Below, one piece after another: positions 12,212 to 17,655 of a stretch of DNA of 17,655 nt; within the stretch, counting starts at the first letter, position 1; each line of letters begins with the position of its first letter. The notes under the pieces are model-generated. The model did not search any database. It saw only the letters and a program-made list of their open reading frames with translations, and was not told the DNA's origin. The DNA is from M3007 sp046155725 (GTDB lineage Bacteria; Bacteroidota; Bacteroidia; Chitinophagales; Saprospiraceae). Where the stretch lies: the NCBI GenBank assembly GCA_046155725.1, contig JBJXFT010000212.1:1-17655 (forward strand), written 5' to 3'. A program made the position numbers and the translations under genes.

Positions 12212-14734
12212 ATGCAAGATTCGAGAATCATTTCCATCAACATTGAAGACGAACTCAAGGTCGCGTACATTGACTATTCAATGTCCGTCATCGTCAGCCG
12301 CGCACTGCCCGATGTGCGCGACGGCCTCAAACCCGTCCACCGCCGCGTCCTCTATGGGATGCTCGACCTGGGGCTTGGCTACAACAAGCCCTACAAAAAA
12401 TCCGCCCGTATCGTCGGTGAAGTGATGGGCAAATACCACCCCCACGGCGACGCTTCCGTTTACGACGCGATGGTGCGCATGGCCCAAGAGTGGAGCCTGC
12501 GCTACCCCCTCGTGGACGGCCAAGGGAACTTCGGCTCCATGGACGGCGACAACCCGGCGGCCATGCGATACACCGAAGCGCGGTTCCGCCGCGTGGCCGA
12601 CGAGATTGTGGGCGATTTGGACAAGGACACGGTTGATTTCAAACTCAATTTCGATGATTCGCTCGAAGAGCCGAGCGTGATGCCCACCAAATTCCCCAAC
12701 CTCTTGGTCAATGGCGCGAGCGGCATCGCCGTCGGCATGGCCACCAACATGATGCCCCACAACCTCACCGAAGTCTGCAACGCCATCATAGCTGCTGTGG
12801 ACAAGCCAGAAATAGACGTGGAGGAATTGATGGAGTACGTGAAAGCGCCTGATTTCCCCACCGGCGGCATCATTTACGGAATGTCGGGGGTAAGAGAAGG
12901 CTTCCGCACAGGTCGTGGCCGCGTGGTCGTTCGGGCCAAAACCGAAATTGAAACCGACTCGAAAGGCCGTGAGAGCATCATCGTCACCGAAGTCCCGTAC
13001 CAGGTCAACAAGGCGATGTTGATTTCAAAAATCGCCGATTTGGTCAATGAAAAGAAAATCTTGGGCATCTCCGATGTGGGCGACCAATCAAACCGCGAAG
13101 GCGTGCGCATCGTGATCGAAATCAAGCGCGACGCAGCGGCCAACGTCATCCTGAGCCAACTTTTCAAACTCACGCCGCTTCAAACCAGTTACGGCATCAA
13201 CAACGTGACGCTCGTGAACGGTCGTCCGCGCCTGCTGAATTTGAAGGAGATGGTGGACGAGTTCATCAAGTTCCGCCTCGACGTGATCGTGCGCCGCACC
13301 AAGTACGAACTGCGCAAAGCCGAAGAACGGGCGCACATTTTGGAAGGTCTACTCATCGCGCTCGACCACTTGGATGAGGTGATCAAACTCATCCGCGCCT
13401 CCAAAGATGCCGAAGAAGCTCGCGAAGGTTTGATGTCCACATTCGGCCTTTCAGAACTTCAAGCGAAAGCCATCCTCGCCATGCGTTTGCAGCAACTCAC
13501 GGGCTTGGAGCGCGACAAGGTGAAAAACGAGTACGAAGAGCTGCAAAAGAAAATCGCAGAATTGAAAGCCATTCTGGCCGACGAAGGCTTGCGGCGCGAC
13601 ATCGTGAAAGCCGAAACGACCGACATCAAAGACCGATTCGGCGACGCGCGGCGCACCAGCATCGAGATCAACGAGGCCGACATCAGCATGGAGGATTTGA
13701 TCGAAGATGAGGAAGTGGTCATCACCATCAGCCACACCGGGTACATCAAGCGCACCGCCATTTCAGAGTACCGGGCGCAAGGGCGCGGCGGGCGCGGGGC
13801 ACAAGGCGTGCGTACCCGTGGCGAAGATTTTGTGGAACACATGTTCACCGCCACCACGCACCAAACCTTGCTGCTCTTCACCGAGAGCGGGCGTTGCTTC
13901 TGGCTGAAAGTGTATGAAATTCCCGAAGGAGCGAAAGCCACCGCGGGCCGCGTGATCCAGAACCTACTCAATATTCCGAAGGACGATAAAGTCCGCGCAT
14001 TCATCATTGTGCGCAGGCTCGACGACCAGGAATTCCTCAACCAGCACTATATCACGTTCTGCACCCGTCGGGGGAACATTAAGAAAACCCCCCTCGAAGC
14101 CTACTCGCGCCCGCGACAAGGCGGCATCAACGCCATCGAAATCAGAGAGGGCGACGCGCTCATCGAGGCCAAACTGACCAACGGCAAAAACGAAATCATC
14201 CTCGCCATTGAGAGCGGAAAAGCCATCCGATTCAACGAGCGAGACGTGCGCTCCATGGGCCGCACTGCTGCCGGCGTGCGCGGCATCCGCGTGAACGACG
14301 AGGGCGGCGACGCGGTGGTGGGCATGGTGTGCATTGACCCCGACGACACGACGACCTCGATCCTCGTGGTCTCGTCCAATGGCATGGGCAAACGCTCCGC
14401 GCTCGAAGACTACCGTGTGCAGAGCCGTGGGGGCAAAGGCTCAAAGACCATCAACGTCACCGCCAAAACAGGCCACCTCGTCGCCATCAAATCCGTCACG
14501 GACAACGACGACCTGATGATCACGACCACTTCGGGCGTGACCATCCGCACCGCTGCCGACGACCTTCGCGTGATGGGTCGCGCCACGCAAGGCGTGAAGC
14601 TCATCCGCCTCGACGAGGACGACCACATCGCCGACGTGACGGTGGTGGGGCAAGCAGAAGAAATAAAAATGGAAATGCCGGAGGGCGGCGAAGAGGTGGT
14701 GGGAGATTTGGGCGAAGCGACTCAAGGCGAATGA
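12212..14734 (+). CDS. gyrA: DNA gyrase subunit A
   Basis: An 840-residue GyrA, the breakage-reunion subunit that pairs with GyrB to introduce negative supercoils. The N-terminus (I-E-D-E-L-K-V-A-Y-I-D-Y-S-M-S-V-I-V-S-R-A-L-P) and the core are complete. The catalytic Tyr is residue 120 in A-A-M-R-Y-T-E-A-R-F. The quinolone-resistance-determining region reads H-G-D-A-S-V-Y-D at 78-85, so the position equivalent to E. coli Ser83 is Ala81, while the Asp87 equivalent (Asp85) is kept. The C-terminal beta-pinwheel has a GyrA-box-like Q-G-R-G-G-R-G at 523-529, which marks gyrase rather than topoisomerase IV; a second related motif, Q-S-R-G-G-K-G, is at about 737. The protein ends in an acidic tail. 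No ribosome binding site is obvious. gyrB is not in the window. Confidence 0.97.
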   Translation: MQDSRIISINIEDELKVAYIDYSMSVIVSRALPDVRDGLKPVHRRVLYGMLDLGLGYNKPYKKSARIVGEVMGKYHPHGDASVYDAMVRMAQEWSLRYPLVDGQGNFGSMDGDNPAAMRYTEARFRRVADEIVGDLDKDTVDFKLNFDDSLEEPSVMPTKFPNLLVNGASGIAVGMATNMMPHNLTEVCNAIIAAVDKPEIDVEELMEYVKAPDFPTGGIIYGMSGVREGFRTGRGRVVVRAKTEIETDSKGRESIIVTEVPYQVNKAMLISKIADLVNEKKILGISDVGDQSNREGVRIVIEIKRDAAANVILSQLFKLTPLQTSYGINNVTLVNGRPRLLNLKEMVDEFIKFRLDVIVRRTKYELRKAEERAHILEGLLIALDHLDEVIKLIRASKDAEEAREGLMSTFGLSELQAKAILAMRLQQLTGLERDKVKNEYEELQKKIAELKAILADEGLRRDIVKAETTDIKDRFGDARRTSIEINEADISMEDLIEDEEVVITISHTGYIKRTAISEYRAQGRGGRGAQGVRTRGEDFVEHMFTATTHQTLLLFTESGRCFWLKVYEIPEGAKATAGRVIQNLLNIPKDDKVRAFIIVRRLDDQEFLNQHYITFCTRRGNIKKTPLEAYSRPRQGGINAIEIREGDALIEAKLTNGKNEIILAIESGKAIRFNERDVRSMGRTAAGVRGIRVNDEGGDAVVGMVCIDPDDTTTSILVVSSNGMGKRSALEDYRVQSRGGKGSKTINVTAKTGHLVAIKSVTDNDDLMITTTSGVTIRTAADDLRVMGRATQGVKLIRLDEDDHIADVTVVGQAEEIKMEMPEGGEEVVGDLGEATQGE

Positions 14735-14737
14735 AAA

Positions 14738-14768
14738 GTGCCGGGGCGACTTCAAGCAGCCCCCGCAC
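14738..14768 (+). terminator. Possible weak terminator after gyrA
   Basis: GTGCCGGGG (14738-14746) pairs with CCCCCGCAC (14760-14768) with one mismatch and a 13-base loop, starting three bases after the gyrA stop. No T-run follows, so termination would be weak or factor-dependent. Confidence 0.35.
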
Positions 14769-14831
14769 CGCACTCTTATACTGCTTCACTAAACAGGAAC
14801 AAATTAGGCGCGCACCCTCGGCAGGTTTTTA

Positions 14832-14839
14832 TACTTTTG
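14832..14839 (+). promoter_or_regulatory. Candidate -7 element for the NWD/NPAHA gene pair
   Basis: TACTTTTG at 14832-14839 matches TAnnTTTG exactly and is 19 bases upstream of the ATG at 14859, predicting a very short leader. A TTG at the usual distance is not seen. Confidence 0.45.
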
Positions 14840-14858
14840 TAATCTTAAATCAAAGATT

Positions 14859-15287
14859 ATGCACCAACCAAAATCATCAGGCGCAGCCGTAAAAGAGGGG
14901 ATGCCAGCGCAAACCCTTCAACCGGAAAAAGGAGTCAACGGACACCGCTTTCAATTCAATGAACGGGTTTTGCCGTTGCTGGATGAATTTAAAACTTTGA
15001 AAGAAAACTGGGACGAGGAAGGCGCACTGCCGCCCAGCCCTGCGGTGATTCGTCGGGCAGAGGAATTGGTGCGGTCGCTGCAAATCACCGGACAAAAAAT
15101 TTTTCACGTTGCACCTGGCCCGAACGGAGAAATCATGGTTGACCTTCGGGAAAATGAAAAATCGATTGAGATTCTTTTTTATCCCAACAAAGCAAGATTC
15201 GTTCAATTCCCCGCCGTCGGCCAACCAACAACGGGCGATTTCAACGATGACCAATTGCCCAAAATCTTGAAATGGTTAAATGACTGA
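14859..15287 (+). CDS. Uncharacterised NWD-motif protein, first gene of a two-gene cassette
   Basis: A 142-residue soluble protein with no signal peptide or membrane segment. The conserved-looking core is L-K-E-N-W-D-E-E-G-A-L-P-P-S at 47-60, followed by a helix (V-I-R-R-A-E-E-L-V-R-S-L), then I-F-H-V-A-P-G-P-N-G-E-I-M-V-D-L at 81-96 and S-I-E-I-L-F-Y at 102-108. This N-W-D-x-x-G-A / P-x-P-x-G-x-I pattern recurs in small hypothetical proteins scattered through many bacteria, often beside a second small gene. No catalytic function is known to me. The first 30 residues look like a low-complexity extension. The stop overlaps the start of the next gene by eight bases, so the two are a translationally coupled pair with their own promoter. 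Confidence 0.75.
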   Translation: MHQPKSSGAAVKEGMPAQTLQPEKGVNGHRFQFNERVLPLLDEFKTLKENWDEEGALPPSPAVIRRAEELVRSLQITGQKIFHVAPGPNGEIMVDLRENEKSIEILFYPNKARFVQFPAVGQPTTGDFNDDQLPKILKWLND

Positions 15288-15669
15288 GCAAAGACCTCCC
15301 GTTGACCCATCCGAATGGCTGTACCGCCGCGGTCATTCTTCGCCCGAAAAAAAATACATGAACCCCGACGGAACAGCCACTTCCCGGGTATTCAAACTCC
15401 GCGAAAAAGACCATGGAGAATTGTCGGTGGATGTGAGAAGCATGACCACACCAAAGATTTCGGTAGGCGATGATTCAAAATTTATGTTGTTTGAAATTGC
15501 AAATCAAGACGTACTGAATGTAGGCTTGCGCACTTTTCACGACCCTTGTACTGTTGCAAGTCACGGCTTTGACAATCCCGCCCATGCCGCACTTGTGGGC
15601 ATGGATATGGAAGACGATGTTTTGCCGGGTATGTTGGCTCGAAAATCAAGACGAGTCAATTTTGAGTGA
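15280..15669 (+). CDS. Uncharacterised protein with LYRRGHSS / NPAHA motifs, second gene of the cassette
   Basis: A 129-residue soluble protein. Conserved-looking blocks are W-L-Y-R-R-G-H-S-S at 13-21, S-R-V-F-K-L-R-E-K-D at 35-44, L-S-V-D-V-R-S at 48-54, F-H-D-P at 86-89 and D-N-P-A-H-A-A-L-V-G at 98-107. This order (R-R-x-H, F-x-x-R, L-S-V-D, D-P-x-x-x-N-P-A-H-A-x-V-x-G) is shared with a widespread set of small hypothetical proteins of unknown function. The conserved His residues (19, 87, 102) and polar positions could form an active or ligand site, but this is inference. The ATG overlaps the previous gene by eight bases (ATGACTGA). It is followed by a repeat-rich gap and no clear terminator. 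Confidence 0.75.
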   Translation: MTEQRPPVDPSEWLYRRGHSSPEKKYMNPDGTATSRVFKLREKDHGELSVDVRSMTTPKISVGDDSKFMLFEIANQDVLNVGLRTFHDPCTVASHGFDNPAHAALVGMDMEDDVLPGMLARKSRRVNFE

Positions 15670-15742
15670 TTTTGCTCGCCAAGCCACTGCCCCGCTCCCC
15701 TGATTCTCACACCTTTTTTCAACAGCAAAACACGCCCGCGAA

Positions 15743-15819
15743 ATTTAACAAGGCATTGTAAGCCCATCTACACGCGGGCTGAACCCCGCGCTCCCCCATT
15801 TAACAAGGCGTTGTAAACC
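15743..15819. repeat. Composite repeat: REP-like 24-mer between two 22-bp direct repeats
   Basis: A 22-bp word beginning ATTTAACAAGGC occurs at 15743-15764 and 15798-15819 (20 of 22 identical). Its core AACAAGGCGTTGT is itself nearly palindromic. Between the two copies, 15772-15795 is exactly the reverse complement of the left arm of the palindrome inside the receptor gene (5171-5194). The gap 15670-15880 holds nothing else that I can identify. Confidence 0.8.
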
Positions 15820-15880
15820 AACAGTGGGTATTCTGCGTCTGTATCGCGTTTTTCAAACTATAAAAACTTTTGTCCAAGAC

Positions 15881-17224
15881 ATGAAAAAAGTCCTTTTCGC
15901 CCTTGCGGCTTTCGTTCTCATAACCGCTACGGCCTCCGCGCAAGACGATGGCGCGAAACTCGCCAAATCGGCGGGCAAAGCCCTTGCCGCCTACAACCAA
16001 GACCCGGCGGGCAACGGCTCAAAACTCGCCGAAGCAAAAACCAAAATTGACCAAGCGCTCCAAGCTCCCGAAGCACAGGCACTCACTTCGGCCTGGATCA
16101 TCAAAGGCGATGTGTACAGCACCCGAATCATCAACGAATCGGCCATGCGGCAGATAAACCCAAAGGCAACTTTGAGCGGCGACAACGACGCGCTCGAAGC
16201 CCTCAATGCCTACAAAACGGCTTACGAAAAACCCGAAGCCAAAAAATACGAGAAAGAACAAGCGGTGGACGGAATCGTGTCCGTACAGGGGCACCTCATA
16301 AATATGGGCGTAATAAAGTACAATGCAAAGGAGTACGATAAAGCCTTCTTTTCGTTCAAAGCCGCGCTCGAATCGCACGATATTTTGAAAGCCAACAAGA
16401 AAAAGAGCGCGCTCGACGACCCTAAGGACTATGACGAACAGGTGTTTTTCACCGGGTTCATGGCCATTTTGGCAAACCGCTGCAACGACGTGGTGTCTTA
16501 CTATGAAATACTCTACAAAAAAGGCACTGACAGCGTGACCGTGTACGATGGGCTTTTTTCCTGCAAAATGGAACTGAAGGACGAGGCTGGGGCGGTCAAA
16601 ATCTTGGAAGAAGGCCGCAAAAAATTCCCAGAAGCATCCTCCTTGCTTTTCTCCGAAATCAACTATTACCTCGGCAAAGGCCGCCTCAGCGAATTGACGG
16701 GCCGCCTTGAACAAGCCATCAAAAAAGAACCGGGAAATGTGAGCCTCTACCGCACCCTCGGCGATGTGTACAATAACCTCTTCACGGCCCTGTTGGAAGA
16801 CTCGACCAAGACCCAAGAGCAAAAATTGCCGAAACTGAAAGAGTATGCCGATCTGGCAAAGACAAATTTCAAAATCGCGGTGGCAAAAGAACCCAACAAC
16901 GCGGATGCCAACTACTCGCTCGGCGCACTGCTCTACAACGAGACCAACATACTTGCCCAAGACATGAACGCCACCGACTTTAATACGGCAGCGGGCAAAA
17001 AGCGCTACCAAGAACTGAAAGTACAAATGCTGGCCGGCGTGGACGAAGCACTCAAATATTTCCAAACAGCCGAGAGCCTCGCCCCAAACGATCAAAGCAC
17101 GCTCGCCGCACTCGTGCAAGCGTACGGCCGCAAAGAGGATGAAACCCTCTACATGGAGTTCAAAAAACGGCTGGACGTGCTGAAAAAAGGTGGGACGAAT
17201 GCGGCATCTTACTTTAAAAACTAA
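15881..17224 (+). CDS. Secreted tetratricopeptide-repeat protein
   Basis: A 447-residue exported protein. The ATG at 15881 gives a classical signal peptide (M-K-K, hydrophobic core, cleavage after A-S-A before Q-D-D); an upstream in-frame ATG at 15824 would add 19 residues before it and is rejected. The mature part is almost entirely helical with TPR-like units: A-L-Q-A-P-E-A-Q-A-L near 50, Y-N-A-K-E-Y-D-K-A-F-F-S-F-K-A-A-L-E near 155, D-E-A-G-A-V-K-I-L-E-E-G near 240, A-N-Y-S-L-G-A-L-L-Y near 350 and D-E-A-L-K-Y-F-Q-T-A-E near 390. It is a typical periplasmic or surface scaffold of Bacteroidota with no assignable partner here. A strong terminator follows 33 bases after the stop, so it is monocistronic on its 3' side. 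Confidence 0.88.
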   Translation: MKKVLFALAAFVLITATASAQDDGAKLAKSAGKALAAYNQDPAGNGSKLAEAKTKIDQALQAPEAQALTSAWIIKGDVYSTRIINESAMRQINPKATLSGDNDALEALNAYKTAYEKPEAKKYEKEQAVDGIVSVQGHLINMGVIKYNAKEYDKAFFSFKAALESHDILKANKKKSALDDPKDYDEQVFFTGFMAILANRCNDVVSYYEILYKKGTDSVTVYDGLFSCKMELKDEAGAVKILEEGRKKFPEASSLLFSEINYYLGKGRLSELTGRLEQAIKKEPGNVSLYRTLGDVYNNLFTALLEDSTKTQEQKLPKLKEYADLAKTNFKIAVAKEPNNADANYSLGALLYNETNILAQDMNATDFNTAAGKKRYQELKVQMLAGVDEALKYFQTAESLAPNDQSTLAALVQAYGRKEDETLYMEFKKRLDVLKKGGTNAASYFKN

Positions 17225-17257
17225 GTCCTGACAGGGAAAATAGCGTTCAAAAATTTG

Positions 17258-17290
17258 TGCCATGCCGGGCTAATCCGGCATGGCATTTTT
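17258..17290 (+). terminator. Rho-independent terminator after the TPR gene
   Basis: A perfect 11-bp GC-rich inverted repeat, TGCCATGCCGG and its complement (17258-17268 and 17275-17285), with a 6-base loop, is followed by TTTTT (17286-17290). An A-rich stretch upstream could make it partly bidirectional. Confidence 0.9.
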
Positions 17291-17316
17291 AATTTCAAGC
17301 GCATCCAATTGAATAG

Positions 17317-17502
17317 ATGACATTACGCAGCTCGGTGTCCGCTTTTTTCATGCTGCTGCACAGCAAGGCAACAAACACCCCGAAACGGATACATTTGCCC
17401 GAACAAAAAGCGGCCTACGCGGTGGAGGGCGCGTTCATGCAAAAGGTGCGGCTCATCTACAAGGACGTGTCGCATCTCTCGAAGTCGTTTCAGGAGATGT
17501 GA
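17317..17502 (+). CDS. Short open reading frame of doubtful coding status
   Basis: A 61-codon frame starting M-T-L-R-S-S-V-S-A-F-F-M-L and ending K-S-F-Q-E-M. I do not recognise it. The C-terminal half (Q-K-A-A-Y-A-V-E-G-A-F-M-Q-K-V-R-L-I-Y-K-D) is composition-wise plausible as protein, but there is no promoter or ribosome binding site. The opposite strand is also open over most of it, with a His/Arg-rich composition typical of an antisense frame. It could be a decayed gene fragment. In the rest of 17291-17655 I see no gene, RNA or repeat. Confidence 0.2.
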   Translation: MTLRSSVSAFFMLLHSKATNTPKRIHLPEQKAAYAVEGAFMQKVRLIYKDVSHLSKSFQEM

Positions 17503-17655
17503 GTGCTTTGTGTTTCGCTTTTTATCAATCGCCTGATTTGTCCGAAAAGGCTCCCTTTCAACCGGCCTCAACCGATAAAACCCGCGCGTTGGGCAGTCAC
17601 TCACAAACTTGTCCTACACCCGGCCCGCAGGCTACTGGGTGGTTTCCCACAGCCG

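Noticed and set aside
16019..17263. Long open frame on the minus strand (414 codons) opposite the TPR gene.
   Set aside because: It is fully antisense to a gene with a signal peptide and TPR units, and its composition (rich in F, V, H, R, G) is that of an antisense shadow.
17323..17604. 93-codon minus-strand frame near the right edge.
   Set aside because: No family resemblance, no promoter or ribosome binding site, and a His/Arg-rich composition typical of a shadow frame.

Overview
The window is from a member of the Bacteroidota, most probably a moderately GC-rich Saprospirales-type environmental bacterium. The phylum call rests on a DUF4249 lipoprotein, two TonB-dependent receptors (one with a carboxypeptidase-regulatory-like N-terminal domain), the near absence of Shine-Dalgarno sequences, and several promoters of the TAnnTTTG type used by the Bacteroidota sigma factor. 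The order-level guess is weaker. It rests on gene style and on the abundance of short palindromic and tandem repeats.

Layout. 1-441: 3' end of an unrecognised secreted-type protein, followed by a good intrinsic terminator. 663-1595: DUF4249 lipoprotein. 1699-3257: malate dehydrogenase, then a CxxC peroxiredoxin-like protein. 3387-5820: a small DUF2007-like membrane protein overlapping a TonB-dependent receptor gene that carries four short repeat elements read in frame. 5842-6461 (minus): a VapBC-type toxin-antitoxin pair. 6560-7939 (minus): a DnaQ-type exonuclease fused to a GIY-YIG/UvrC-like nuclease. 8014-10362 (minus): a second TonB-dependent receptor. 10443-10913: a lipoprotein with a PPC/DUF296 domain. 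About 10915-11135 (minus): the C-terminal remnant of a Uma2-family nuclease. 11257-11863: a two-gene module of a 71-residue protein and a DUF6036-like nucleotidyltransferase, overlapping by 62 bases. 11958-14734: a two-helix membrane protein, then gyrA. 14859-15669: two overlapping uncharacterised genes (an NWD protein and an NPAHA protein). 15881-17224: a secreted TPR protein with a strong terminator. 17291-17655: no convincing gene.

Housekeeping functions (mdh, gyrA, outer-membrane receptors) are interleaved with small two-gene cassettes of toxin-antitoxin style (vapBC, the nucleotidyltransferase pair, and possibly the NWD/NPAHA pair). The intergenic gaps hold at least six repeat families. 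Some fill a whole gap between genes (2635-2726, 7940-8013), some sit immediately upstream of start codons (601-645, 3336-3379), and some are built into a protein (receptor gene at 3751-5820). The strongest candidates for something undescribed are the in-frame repeat insertions in that receptor, which resemble the Rickettsia palindromic elements in behaviour, and the uncharacterised pair at 14859-15669. A shared extended promoter pattern recurs upstream of unrelated genes.
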